From Heterohyrax brucei (lineage: Eukaryota > Chordata > Mammalia > Hyracoidea > Procaviidae): a stretch of DNA of 64,000 bases. Numbering within the stretch: the first letter of the stretch is position 1; every line of letters begins with the position of its first letter. The stretch is taken from positions 138,604,829 to 138,668,828 of the forward strand of contig CM053143.1 in assembly GCA_028571685.1 (NCBI GenBank). The letters are read 5' to 3'. Below the pieces are notes generated by a model. The model did no database searches and was not told the DNA's origin. It saw only the letters and a program-made list of their open reading frames with translations. Made by a program: the position numbers and the translations under genes. Positions 21,059 through 30,949 of this stretch are shown here, one piece after another.

Positions 21059-21099
21059 ACAGGTAGGAACTACCTAAAGCCACCGTTCAGAACTTCAGT

Positions 21100-21245
21100 A
21101 ATACACTGGACACCTTGAGAAGTTTCCAAAATACTGATACCTGAATCCCACCCTCAGAGATTGTAATTTACTTGCACTCTGGACATTGCAAATTCTAAAA
21201 TCTCACCAGGGGATTCTAACATGCAACCACAGTTGTAAACCACTC
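21100..21245. mobile_element. hAT-Charlie MITE, MER5A-like
   Basis: CCTTGAGAAGTTTCCAAAAT, ACTGATACCTGAATCCCACC, CTCAGAGATTGTAATTTACT, TTCTAACATGCAACCACAG and a TTGTAAACCACTCC end. It is a second, different MER5-type copy beside the first. Confidence 0.75.
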
Positions 21246-21557
21246 CTTTTGGGGGTTTCCTGCATCCCCGTTTCCAGCACCTCCTTTTCCAGACATGCAA
21301 ACACACCTCTGGGTTTCAGTGGCTGGAGAAATGTCAAAAAAGCTGTTCACACCACAGCCTATGGTACTCACTACCATCAGCAGAGCAATAGCTGGAGAAG
21401 AACTGATATTGCACAGACAATGCTGACCTGAAAAAGCCTCCCTGACCCCACCTGAATGATTCCTCCTTCCGATTTTAGTCACATGTGAAATAAGCCCTTG
21501 TTTACCCTGAATGGGTCCTCGTGTGCTGCGATCAGTTTGCAGCGTACTAGTAACCTA

Positions 21558-21725
21558 AAGTGGAGCCTTGGTGTCACAATTGTTAAGAGCTCAGCTGCTA
21601 ACCAAAAGGTCAGCTGTGAAAATCCACCAGCTGCTTCTTGGCAACCCTATGGGGCAGTTCTTTCTATTTGATGGCAACCCTGTGGGGCAGTCCATTTGAT
21701 GGCAACAGTTTTATTTTGCTTTGCT
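21558..21725 (+). mobile_element. AfroSINE, short, first of three in tandem
   Basis: TGGAGCCTTGGTGTCACAAT, GCTGCTAACCAAAAGGTCAG and CAACCCTATGGGGCAGTTC. The text GATGGCAACCCTGTGGGGCA repeats part of its own 3' half, an internal duplication of about 25 bases. Confidence 0.9.
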
Positions 21726-21902
21726 TCTTGGCTCAGTAACCTAATTGTTGGCAGTTCAAATCCATCCAGCAGCACCAAGAAAGAAAGCCTGGTGATCTGG
21801 TTCCATAAAGAATACAGCCAGGAAAATCCTATGGAACTCAGTTCTAGTCTGTAACAAGTAGAGTCACCATGAATCAGTCAACTAAACAATGGGCTTGGTT
21901 AC
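21726..21902 (+). mobile_element. AfroSINE, long, second of three in tandem
   Basis: GCAGTTCAAATCCATCCAGC, AAGAAAGCCTGGTGATCTGG, AATACAGCCAGGAAAATCCT and AATGGGCTTGG. The first 40 bases of the head are lost. Confidence 0.88.
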
Positions 21903-21907
21903 CCTGA

Positions 21908-22098
21908 ATGTGGTATCTCGGGGTCCCTGGCTGCTACAAACAGTTAACAATCTTAGCTGCTAACTGAAAGTTTGGGGGTTCAAGTGAAAGAAAGGTCTGG
22001 TCATCTATTACCAAACATTCAACTGTTGAAAATCTTATGAGTATGATACATATGGTGACACCATGCATGGGAATTGACTCAATGGCAACAGGCTTGTG
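21908..22098 (+). mobile_element. AfroSINE, long, third of three in tandem
   Basis: TTAGCTGCTAACTGAAAGTT, GAAAGAAAGGTCTGGTCATC and GGAATTGACTCAATGGCAAC. The tail runs directly into a GT microsatellite. Confidence 0.87.

Positions 22099-22134
<36 letters not shown>
22099..22134 (+). repeat. (GT)n microsatellite
   Basis: About 17 GT units ending in ATGTGCATGCAT. It grew at the 3' tail of the AfroSINE. Confidence 0.95.
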
Positions 22135-22138
<4 letters not shown>

Positions 22139-22394
22139 ATGCATCTTGAACGAAGAAGAGGAGACTTTAAACGTGATTCTAATTACTTTCAAGCTCCATG
22201 TTTGGCAGAGTCCATCTGTCATCTAACGGTGAAGCCTAAAGGTTCATGCCAACTTGATGGAACTATGACCAATCCACCAAGCAAAGACCCCTATATGCTG
22301 TGGGCCTCATATTTTGGAAAGACATGGGTTGTAATAAAAAATGTATATACTAGTTATCTAGGGCAGGAATTTTGTTTAGCGTCTTATTTCCACA

Positions 22395-22497
22395 CAAGCA
22401 AGTTAGCAACAATGATTCTGAGAATGGTGCGGACAGGATAGAATTTCCTTCTGTTTTGAATAGGGTAATTATAGGTGAGAACTGACTTAAGGGCAGC
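22395..22497 (+). mobile_element. RTE-type 3' end fragment
   Basis: GTTAGCAACAATGATTCTGA, GAATGGTGCGGACAGGATAG and GAGAACTGACTTAAGGGCAG match the RTE/tRNA-Gly SINE 3' end. Its GCTAACAGCAAG tail was the target of the next SINE. Confidence 0.75.
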
Positions 22498-22510
22498 TAA
22501 CAGCAAGAAG

Positions 22511-22674
22511 GGAAACCCTGGTGGCATGGTGGTTAAGTGCTATGGCTGCTAACCAAAAGATCAGCAGTTCAAATCTACCAAGCATCCCTGGAAACTACAG
22601 GGCAGTTCTACTCTGTCCTATAGGATCTCCATGAGTTGGCATCAACTCAACAGCAATGGGTTTTTGGGTTTTAA
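22511..22674 (+). mobile_element. AfroSINE, short, with perfect target duplication
   Basis: GGAAACCCTGGTGGCATGGT to GGGTTTTTGGGTTTTAA. TAACAGCAAGAAG is at both 22498-22510 and 22675-22687 without mismatch, one of the cleaner target duplications here and a sign of relative youth. Confidence 0.95.
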
Positions 22675-22724
22675 TAACAGCAAGAAGGAAGTCAGAGAAA
22701 GCCAGGGCCTTTGGTACATTCTTT

Positions 22725-22861
22725 GCAGAACCCTCAGTGCCTGAAATAGTACCTAATACATAGTAGGTACTTTGTAAGTAGGTGCTGAGTGAATGCAGGA
22801 GCCAATTTTCAGGTCAAATAACCCTCAGTGATACCGTTTACTGAGTGCTTTCTGTGTGCCA
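22725..22861 (+). mobile_element. MIR-type fragments around a SINE
   Basis: CCTGAAATAGTACCTAATAC with ATAGTAGGTACTTTG is a MIR 3' end. GTTTACTGAGTGCTTTCTGT with GTGCC, just before the next AfroSINE, is an antisense MIR-type start. Both are short. Confidence 0.55.
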
Positions 22862-23047
22862 AAGTCCAGGGTGGCACAAATGATTAAACAACTCTACTAC
22901 TGAAAGTTTGGTGGTTCAAACATACCTATGTGAACCTTGGAAGACAGACCTGCTTCCAAAAGGTCTCAGTCTTGACTACCTTATGGAGAGGGTTGATTCT
23001 GTATGTGTGGGATCACCATGAATCAGAAGGCAACTAACAGCAACAAC
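22862..23047 (+). mobile_element. AfroSINE, long
   Basis: TCCAGGGTGGCACAAATGAT, CTACTGAAAGTTTGGTGGTT, GGGATCACCATGAATCAGAA and CAACTAACAGCAACAAC. The tail is RTE-like (AACAGCAACAAC), not T-rich. Confidence 0.85.
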
Positions 23048-23744
23048 TTTGAGTACCTTGTACTTTACCTCTTCACTAGCAGTGAATGCACAATGTGGTA
23101 GCCATCTTTTAGGCCTCTAAACCTCAGGGGCAAGGAGTCATTCCAGTTCTAATGCACTTAGTATCAAGGTGGGTCCCTTTTAAAATGTGTGAAGCTCAGC
23201 TCACTGGAGTCGAAGCCTCATGGTTGTGTAGGTTGGGTATTCTATTAGGTAATGTTTCTCAGATCTGTTAGTTTTGCAAATTTTTGCCTTTTCCCCCCTT
23301 TATTTCTGTGAGATAAGGCTTCTAAGCATAATTATGGCTTTCCTATACAATAGTTACAGGGTCCTGATGGGTTGGCTTTGCTTTATCTGTGTTATATTTG
23401 GAAAACCAGATGTTTCCCATGTGACTTGTAAAAGGCACCCACAAGGAATTACTTATCTAACTCTCATTGGGTATACTGTCACATCACATATTTTTGGCTC
23501 TAGAGTGCCACTCGCCTCATTGGTGGCTTGTATTATTTCTCAGAATCCATATTACCAACCAGACATTTAAACTTTCAATTAGTAAGCGTGTATTCCAACA
23601 CTGGAAACACATGCCATCAGAGAAAAAATCAAGGAGAAAAGATGTAATAATGAAAGGGTTATAAATATTAAGTCCTTTAACCCTTTGACAGCACTGAAAG
23701 ATGCTCCTTTGCTTTTAAACTACCTGATAAAGTTAAATAATTCC
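23048..23744. other. Unassigned DNA
   Basis: About 700 bases with no recognised repeat. A plus-strand frame of 98 codons (23274-23570) is hydrophobic at its start but shows no family resemblance or splice context. Confidence 0.45.
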
Positions 23745-24366
23745 TCCTTGGGTGGTATCTGAGTCTCCTAGTGCCAATATAAGAAAATACCACCAGGTAA
23801 GTGGCTTTGAAGAAGAGAAATCCATTACTCACAGTTCTGGCTGGCAGAAGTCCAAATCAGGAGCCCAGGCACATGAGTTTCTTCTGTGGGCCTCTCTCCC
23901 AGTTTCTGCTGGCTTCCACCAATCCTCAGTATTCTTTCACTGCTTACTGATGTATCTACCTCTGTCTTCACAGGCATTTACTTTTTTTAAAAAAAAGTCT
24001 TAAAAGTATCTTAATCTTAAAAGTAAATTAAGATTCCACTTAGGAGAAATTAGAACTAGGACCCATCCTACCCCAGTGTGACCTAATGTGACACAACTAG
24101 TAACAAAAAACTCACTTCCAGCAAGTCAAGCCCAACTCATAGAGACCCGCAGGTCAGAGAAGAACTATTTCATAGAGTTTTCAAGGAGTGCCTGATGGAT
24201 CTGAACTGCTGACCTTTCAGTTAGCAGACATAGCACTTAACCACTACGCTACCAGTGTTTCCAATAATAAAAGGAAAATCCTATTTTTCAAAATGATGTC
24301 ACATTCACAGATACAGTGGCTAGGACTTCAATATATCTTTAGGGAGGACACATGGCAATCTATAAC
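23745..24366 (-). mobile_element. MLT1/MST-type LTR (ERVL-MaLR), antisense, split by a SINE
   Basis: The left part has ATAAGAAAATACCACCAGGT, CACAGTTCTGGCTGGCAGAA and GTCCAAATCAGG. The right part (24266-24366) has TGATGTCACATTCACAGATA, CTAGGACTTCAATATATCTT and GGGAGGACAC, the antisense of an MLT-type 5' end. Broken and old. An AfroSINE sits between the parts. Confidence 0.8.
24093..24265 (-). mobile_element. AfroSINE, short, antisense, inside the LTR
   Basis: TTCCAGCAAGTCAAGCCCAA, AGAGACCCGCAGGTCAGAGA, GATGGATCTGAACTGCTGAC and ACTACGCTACCAGTGTTTCC. Confidence 0.9.
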
Positions 24367-24384
24367 CTCTAATAAGTGGCAGAA

Positions 24385-24900
24385 TCTGGGTGCATTCATT
24401 CAGTAGGCTTGTCAAGTTCCAGACACTGTTCTAGGTGGCTCACATCAGTGAGTACAGCAGACAAGAGTTCCTCACTCAGACAGTAAGCAACAGAATATAT
24501 AAGTAAATTATACAGTATGTTGAAAGGTATTACCAAACCAAAACCCGTTGCGACTGAGTTGATTCTGATTCATAACAACCCTACAGGACAGAAAAGAACT
24601 GCCTCAAAGGGCTTCCAAGGAGCAACTGGTGGATATGAACCGTTGGCATTTGGTTAGCAGCCTGAGCTTTTAACCACTGTACTACCAGAGCTCCTTAGAG
24701 ACAGAGAGGGAGAGAGAGAGAGAGAGTAAAAGGGAGTAGAATAGGTATTCAGAGTGCCAGGAGTTAGGGTGTTAGTGGGCAGTTTAGATCAAGAAGCTCA
24801 GATTTGAGCAAAGACTTCAGGATGATGGGGAAGTTTGCCAGGTGGGCATGGAAGGCAGTTTAGAGAACACCTGGAGCAGAGACCTTAAAATCTGTGCTTT
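24385..24900 (+). mobile_element. L2-type LINE remnant, split by a SINE
   Basis: GCATTCATTCAGTAGGCTTG, CCAGACACTGTTCTAGGTGG and ACAGCAGACAAGAGTTCCTC, then after the SINE GGGCAGTTTAGATCAAGAAG and ATGGAAGGCAGTTTAGAGAA. The order fits an ancient L2-type repeat. The family assignment is tentative. Confidence 0.5.
24530..24695 (-). mobile_element. AfroSINE, short, antisense
   Basis: CCAAACCAAAACCCGTTGCG, ACAACCCTACAGGACAGAAA, GGTTAGCAGCCTGAGC and ACTACCAGAGCTCC. A GA-rich run (24700-24726) follows. Confidence 0.93.
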
Positions 24901-24962
24901 TAAACACTTCTGCACAGTAATAACTAGAATTTACTGGTCACTGAGTACACATGAAGCACAAA

Positions 24963-25156
24963 AAAACAAATCCAGTTGATTCTGACTTATAGCAATCCTA
25001 CACATGTGAGAATAAAAGTGTGCTCCACAGGATTTTAGTTCTAACTTTTTAGAAGTAGGTTGATAGGTGTTTCTTCTGAGAAGCCTCTACGTGGATTCAA
25101 ACCTCCAACCTTTCAGTTAGCAATTGGGTATCTTAACTATACCACCCAGGGACTCT
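24963..25156 (-). mobile_element. AfroSINE, long variant, antisense, diverged
   Basis: CCAGTTGATTCTGACTTATA, GCAATCCTACACATGTGAGA, TCTGAGAAGCCTCTACGTGG and CCTTTCAGTTAGCAATTGG. The middle differs from the common long class; a similar form is at 46085-46287. Confidence 0.85.
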
Positions 25157-25984
25157 GCACTCAACACTCATCAAAGTAAAAATTGATGAGCTGTGGGTGT
25201 ATGCATCGTGTGTGTGTGTGTGTGTGCATGCGCGCTCATCAGAGAAGGAGAGAGAGAGAGGACTGTCAGATGATTACAATATAGTCTCATACTCTTCTAC
25301 CAAAAGACATCATCAGCCCAGGAACCACCTGCTGATGCAGGTGCACACTTAGCTTGGCAATGAAGCACCTTTCAGCAACTACATGGCTGCAGATAAAGCT
25401 AAGCAGTTCCTGCTTACAAGAGACTTCATAGTGTCTGCCTGCCTTCACCCATTCCTTACATCCCCAAACCATATGGATCTAGCCCAGGCTGTTCTCTTTA
25501 ATAGGACTGCTCCCGAGTCCCTTAAACCTCCAAGAAATCGGTGATGCTAAGGTCCCTGACTATGCCTGAAACATCCAAAAACTCTGTTCCAGGAATTCAA
25601 GGCATATTAGAAGCATTCGGGGCAGCCAAACCTGAGTCTGATTCTCTTGGGGACATTTTACGAGTGTGCTAGGCAGCAGATGGAAAGGTACAGTAAGTCT
25701 CAGTTACTGAGCACTCGCCAGGGCGTGGAGGCCACAGCTGGAGAAGAAAGTGAGCCGATGATGCAGTGGCCTGAGGCGATGGCACTGGTGGCAGACGCAG
25801 TGATGTTTGAAGGTATCCACGGGCCCTCCAGATTTCTGCATTAAAACTCCATAGGCCTCCAGGGCCCTTGGGATGGCATATTATTTTAATGTGAAGCAGG
25901 ATTGCCTGCCAGCCCTGAGTTCTGTATAACTGATGATTAGAGCCCTATAATGAATAATTCATGAATAAAGAGGAAAGGGGAATT
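25157..25984. other. Mostly unassigned DNA with a GT tract
   Basis: A short GT run near 25209-25227 passes into CATGCGCGC, and a GA run ends near 25262. The remaining 700 bases hold no recognised element; a plus-strand frame at 25647-25844 is unsupported as a gene. Confidence 0.45.
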
Positions 25985-26410
25985 TGGTTAGGGTAGTGAT
26001 TAAGCAGGTTTAATTGTAGCTAAGGCTGGGTTCAAATCCGAGCTTCACTACTTGCTGGAGAAGATTTGGACAAGGAATTAACCCTTCTAAATGCCAGCTG
26101 GAGTCTTAGGGTGATGCAAACACCCAGTTAATGTCCTCAGAGGCTAACCAAAAAGTCGATGGTTCTAATTCACCCAGAGGTACATCAAATGAAAGACCTA
26201 GTAATCTGCTTCTGAAAACTCAGCCCTTGAAAATCCTATGCAGAACAGTTCTACTGTGGCATATATGAATTTGCTATGAGTTGAAGTCAATATGATGATA
26301 ACTAGATCTTGTTAACTTTTTTTTTTTGAGAGAAGGCAGTTAAGCTTCGACTTCCTCAGCTGTAAAACAGGGACATTACAGCGTCTACCCTCCAGGGTAG
26401 GAGGTATCTA
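25985..26410 (+). mobile_element. MIR, sense, split by an AfroSINE
   Basis: Left part 25985-26096: GGTAGTGATTAAGCAGGTTT, GGGTTCAAATCCGAGCTTCA and CTACTTGCTGG. Right part 26337-26410: CAGTTAAGCTTCGACTTCCT, CAGCTGTAAAACAGGGACAT and TACAGCGTCTACC. The two parts join at the right place in the MIR consensus. Confidence 0.88.
26097..26336 (+). mobile_element. AfroSINE, long, inside MIR
   Basis: GGTGATGCAAACACCCAGTT, AGAGGCTAACCAAAAAGTCG, ACCCAGAGGTACATCAAATG, GAAAACTCAGCCCTTGAAAA, then a TTTTTTTTTTT tail near 26318. Confidence 0.88.
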
Positions 26411-26411
26411 C

Positions 26412-27520
26412 AAGATTGTTGTTTCTATGTTCCGCTTAGTCAGTTCCAACTCACAAATACCCAGTGTACACCAGAATGAAACACTGCCTGGTCCTGTGCT
26501 GTTCTCACAATTGTTGTGATGCTTGAGTCTGTTGTTGCAGCCGCTGTGCCAGTTCATCTCACTGAGGGTCTTCCTCCTTTTTCATGACAGCGTATTTTAC
26601 CAAGCATGATGTCCTTCTCTAGGGACAGGTGTCTCCTAAAACATGTCCTAAGAACGTAAGATGAAATCTTGCTGTCCTTGCTTCTAATGAGCACTCTGGC
26701 CATACTTCTTTCAAGACGTATGTACTCATTCTTTCGGCGGTTTATGGTATATTCCATATTCTTTGCTAACCCCGTAATTCAAAGGTGTCACTTCTTTTGG
26801 GGTCTTCCTTACTTACTGTCCAGCTTTCACATGCATACGAGACAACTGAAAACACTATGGCCCGGGTCAGCCACACGTTAGTCTTTTAACACTTAAAAGA
26901 GGTCTGTCTTGGATTGAATAATGCCCCCTAAAGCGTGTGTAGCAATTTGGCTGGGCCATGAGTCCTGGTATTGTGTGATGTTCTTAAGTGCAGTAAATCC
27001 CGCCTCTATGAAGTTAATGAGGGAGGATGGGTGGCAGTTGTGTTGGTGGGCCAGGATTCAATGTGTAAGATTGAAGTAATCCCTTAGGATGTAAAGGAAA
27101 GGGAAACAGCCAGAGAGTTGGAGACCTCATGCTAGTAAGAAAGAAGTACTGAGAGCAGAGTGTGTTGTTTGGACTCAGACTCCCTGCGCCTCAGAAATTC
27201 CCACTCCAGGGGAAAATTGCTGACAAGGACTTCCATCTAGAGCCCACAGAGAAAGGCTTTCTGTGGAGTTGAGGCCCTGAATTTGAGATTTTGCCTACTT
27301 TTCTCTGTGAAAATAAATTTCTCTTTTTAAATCCACTTGTTTATGGTATTTCTGTTGCAGCAGCTCTAGATGACTAAGACAAGGTCTTGCGCAGCAGATT
27401 TGACCAGTGAAATGCATCCTTCGATTTCCTTTTACCTCCATGGGCGTTGATTGCGCATCCAAGTAAAACGAATCTCTTGACAACTTCAATCATTTTCTCC
27501 ATTTATTGTGATGTCATCAT
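26412..27520 (-). mobile_element. RTE LINE, antisense, 5'-truncated, split by an LTR
   Basis: 3' portion at 26412-26904 (CCAGAATGAAACACTGCCTG, GAGGGTCTTCCTCC, ACCAAGCATGATGTCCTTCT) and continuation at 27382-27520 (CGCAGCAGATTTGACC, CTTGACAACTTCAATCATTT). A minus-strand frame at 26554-26757 reads KDSKISSYVLRTCF and LSLEKDIMLGKIR from the C-terminal ORF. About 630 bases of the LINE remain. Confidence 0.9.
26905..27381 (+). mobile_element. Solo LTR, ERVL-MaLR, inside RTE, exact 5-bp duplication
   Basis: 477 bases, starting TGTCTTGGATTGAATAATGC and ending GCTCTAGATGACTAAGACA, flanked by AGGTC at 26900-26904 and 27382-27386. It has the TG...CA ends, an AATAAATTTCTC polyadenylation signal near 27310 and the GCAGCAGCTCTAGATG end. 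No internal region is present; broken as a provirus, but the LTR looks whole. It is a good boundary reference for this LTR family. Confidence 0.93.
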
Positions 27521-27990
27521 ACTGAGTATGGTAGTCTATATTACTATTCAGAAATATTTTCGTCACAGGATTTCAAATTCTCATGGATGCTGGATGAGGC
27601 CCACAAACTACTGAGCTTAGCTAATTTTTAAACTTAAGCTAGAAATATTCACCGAAGTCTTCTTAAAAACAAATAATAGTTTAGCTTAACCGAGGAAGAA
27701 TACCTGCCTTGAGCACTGTGCCCTTTTAAGAACTAGCTATAGAATAACATGGACAAGGGAAGCTCAAAAGATCAGTTCAGAAACTTTGGGAATAGTGAAT
27801 TTATGTTAATGGGGGAGGAAGTATTTGGAAAAGGAGGGTGAAAATGTTTGCACAACTAAGGAGATGTTATGGATTGTGTATGTGGAAATGCTACTTAAGT
27901 GTACAAATAGAAATCAAGGACTTGATGTATAGATCAACAATGACAAAATAAGTTATTTAAAAAATAGATTTTTCTGTCCTTCCCTGTGGG
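27521..27990. other. Unassigned DNA
   Basis: About 470 bases, AT-rich, with no recognised element or exon. Confidence 0.45.
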
Positions 27991-28330
27991 ACTTCTTCTA
28001 CTAGGCAACTTTGGAGGATTATATTTATCCCACTGACATTAGACTTGGCCAGGTGAGTTACTTTGGCCAATAAAATACAAGTGAAAGTGGCATTTACCAC
28101 TTCCAAGCTGAAAATATCAATTGCTTGGTTTCTCACTTTTTCTTTTTTTCATTTCAGACAGAGGCTGCTCTAGCAAACTGGGTCTTAGAAAGAAGAGGTC
28201 CTTGAATGGATCTGTAGCCGATGACATACAATGGACATGTAATGAGAGCAAGAAATAAATCTTTGATATAATAAGCTATTGAGATCTAAGGGTCATTTGT
28301 CAATGCACCATAATTCAGCCTGTCGTGACT
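27991..28330 (+). mobile_element. Ancient interspersed repeat, family uncertain
   Basis: TACTTTGGCCAATAAAATAC, GGCATTTACCACTTCCAAGC and ACAATGGACATGTAATGAGA with a following AAGAAATAAA resemble a widespread old mammalian repeat that ends near a signal of this type. I am unsure whether it is an L1 3' end or an LTR. Confidence 0.5.
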
Positions 28331-28420
28331 AAACTAAGGATACCAGTTTTCCTCCTAGCTGCTATATTCAGAGTATTCTTCTTATATTTTATTGTATTTG
28401 GCTTCCCTGTCACGATTAAT

Positions 28421-28580
28421 GGAAACTCTGGTGGCGTAGCCGTTAAGTGCTATGGCTGCTAACCCAACAGTCAGCAGTTCAAACCTACCAGGCACTCCTT
28501 GGAAACTCTACAGGGCAGTTACACTCTATCCTATAGGATCACTATGAGTCAGAATCAACTTGACAGCAGTGGGTTGGGTA
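28421..28580 (+). mobile_element. AfroSINE, short
   Basis: GGAAACTCTGGTGGCGTAGC to CAACTTGACAGCAGTGGGTT. The target duplication TCACGATTAAT (28410-28420) / TCATGATTAAT (28581-28591) has one mismatch over 11 bases. Confidence 0.94.
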
Positions 28581-29024
28581 TCATGATTAATACTTAATCA
28601 GGCATTGCCTTATGAGCTATTTTTCTTTGTGGCTGCTTCTGATTTGCCGCCTAATTTATTCCTGTTGCTTCTTGGGTTCCATAGTTGCCTATGCTACTGC
28701 TCCAGCTTTTAAAGTTGATGTTACCCGAATTTCTCACCCTGAGCCATCTTATCTAACATTTATTCCCTGAAGAATTATGGTCATGTTTCTGGCTCCATCA
28801 GTAAAAGGGAGGGTCCTACAGAAACTGGAACGTGAAACAGGAGAATCTCTTACCTATAGCTTTGATGGTGGCACTATGAGATCACATCTAAGGAAAGGGG
28901 TGAAAGCTAGCCTAAGGGCATTCTAAAGGGTCTTCAGAACAGAGAAGCTTAAGGTGAACCTATCCCATCAAGAGAAGATGAAGAATAAAGCTGAGACTCG
29001 TGGTGAGACTACTTTTCATGCATC

Positions 29025-29957
29025 TGTCTTAGTCATGTAGTGCTACTTGTCATGGATTGAATTTTGTCCCCCCACCCCCAAATATGTGTTGCAATTTGGC
29101 TACATGATTCCTGATACTGCATGATATTCCTGAGTGTTGTAAACTCTGCCTCTGTGATGTTAATGTGAAAAGATGGGAGGCAGTTGTGTTGGTGGGATAG
29201 GACTCAAAGTGTGAGATTCTATTGTACCTTGAGATAGCCTCTTGGGATATAAAGGAAAGGGAAGCAAGAAGAGCGGTGACCTCATACCATCAAGTAAGCA
29301 ACACTGGGAGCAGAGTGAGTCATTTGCACCCCAGGTTCCTGTGCCCATACCTCAGAAGCTCCCTTCTCCTGTAGCTGAGAAGTTCAGAGGGGAAGACTGA
29401 CAACCAGGGCCTTCCAACAGAGCCAATAGAGGAAGACTTCTCCTGGAGCTGATGCCCCAGATTTGAACTTGTAGCCTACTGGACTTTGACAGAATAAAAT
29501 TTTTCTAGGGACAGCCATCCTCTAGGGGCATTTCTATTATAGCAGCACTAGATAATTAAAACAGAAATACCACGAGTGGGTGACTTTAACAAACAAATTT
29601 ATCTTCTTACAGTTTAGGAGGCTAAAAGTCCAAATTCGGGGTCCTGGCTCTAACAGAATGCTTTCTCTAAAGGAAGGCTCTCTGTCCAGGGGAAAATCCT
29701 TGTCTCAGCATCATTCATCATTCATCTCAATGGCAATCTCCACACAGAATCTATCTTCCCCCATCTGTGCTTGCAGCTGTGCCTAACTTGCTCCTTACAT
29801 ATCTCAAAAGTGACTGGCTCAAAACACACACTACAAGAATATGGCCATACTAACATAATAACAGGGAAAGCTTTAATGTCATGTGAGGTTACATGCACAA
29901 GTATAGGGTTAGGATTTACAGCATGTATTTTGGGGGACCACAATTCAATCCACAACA
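29025..29957 (-). mobile_element. MaLR LTR, antisense, holding a sense LTR of the same family
   Basis: Outer LTR pieces: 29025-29047 (TGTCTTAGTCATGTAGTGCT) and 29564-29957 (GAAATACCACGAGTGGGTGA to the antisense 5' end CACAATTCAATCCACAACA). A sense LTR of the same family lies between them. Old and broken. Confidence 0.82.
29048..29563 (+). mobile_element. Solo LTR, ERVL-MaLR, inside an opposite LTR
   Basis: It starts TGTCATGGATTGAATTTTGT and ends AGCAGCACTAGATAATTAAA plus ACA. It is about 516 bases, with the same internal order as 26905-27381. I could not find a clean 5-base duplication at its ends. Confidence 0.83.
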
Positions 29958-30700
29958 ACATTCCTTTAGTAATTCGTACTTTATGCCCAAACACAGCTCT
30001 TCTAAGTCCTGGACAACTGCTAGAATGTTGCTAACATGGGGAAGAAAGTAGTATGAAGGAAAACTTATTTTATTTAGAAAGAATGTGCTCTGATGGGGGA
30101 AGTTGAACTCTGCAGTAGCTGGCTAGGTGGACTCATCTTGTGGCCTGCAGGAGAGGACAGCACAAGTGTCCTTGTTGTAGAGAGGTGACATCACCAGTTC
30201 CACTATGTTGCCCAGAAAATGGGGATAAGAGGGCAGTACACAGATGAATGTTGGATCAGTATCTCAAACTAAAGTGTCTCAAACTTGTCTTCTGTCTCCT
30301 TCCCCCTCCTAGTCCCTTCTGCCTTCTGTATTCTGGTCCCCATGAGGTATTTGGAAACGTATGGGGGCAATTTTTACATTATACTGAATAAGCAATGCTA
30401 CTGGCATTTAGTGGATTGAGACCAAGGATGCCAAACATTTTTAAATGTACAAGATCATCCTCCACACAAAGAATTAATCCTGTCCAAAATGCCATTAGTG
30501 TTTCACAAGAAACACTGTATGAGTATCATCCATTGGTAGCCAGTTTCCCAAGCAAGAAACCTGGCGGCCATCCAAGATGTTATGTTCTCACTCCTCCTCC
30601 CCTCACCCAGCTAAGCAGTCACTGAGACCTATTAATTCTTTATCCCAAGTATCTCTCAAATTCATGCCTTTCTCTTCATTCCCACTGACTCCGTACTGGC
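29958..30700. other. Unassigned DNA
   Basis: No recognised repeat for about 740 bases. A plus-strand frame (30395-30625) lacks family resemblance. Confidence 0.45.
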
Positions 30701-30830
30701 CTCCAAGTCTTCCTCTTGTTTCGAAACTAGAATATAAGCTCCAGTTGGCAGAGACCTTGCCTGCTAAGCATGTGCTGGTCACACTGAAGATGTCACTGAG
30801 TATTTGTTGGGTAAAGGAATTTCAACTCCC
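30700..30830 (+). mobile_element. L2-type 3' end fragment
   Basis: CTAGAATATAAGCTCCAGTT with GGCAGAGACCTTGCCTGC resembles the L2 sentence 'gtaagctcc..gggcagggac'; then GAGTATTTGTTGGGTAAA. Confidence 0.55.
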
Positions 30831-30949
30831 TGTAGTGGTTTTTCTTTTTTGTTTGGGGTGAGCATTCCAGAATGCATGTCGGATCAGGCCACTCTTGTTT
30901 TCAAGGCTTGCGGTTGCTACCAACCACCTTCAGGGTAGAAACTCAGCCG

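Noticed and set aside
22037-22441. 134-codon plus-strand frame
   Set aside because: It starts in an AfroSINE and reads through the GT microsatellite as alternating Cys-Val.
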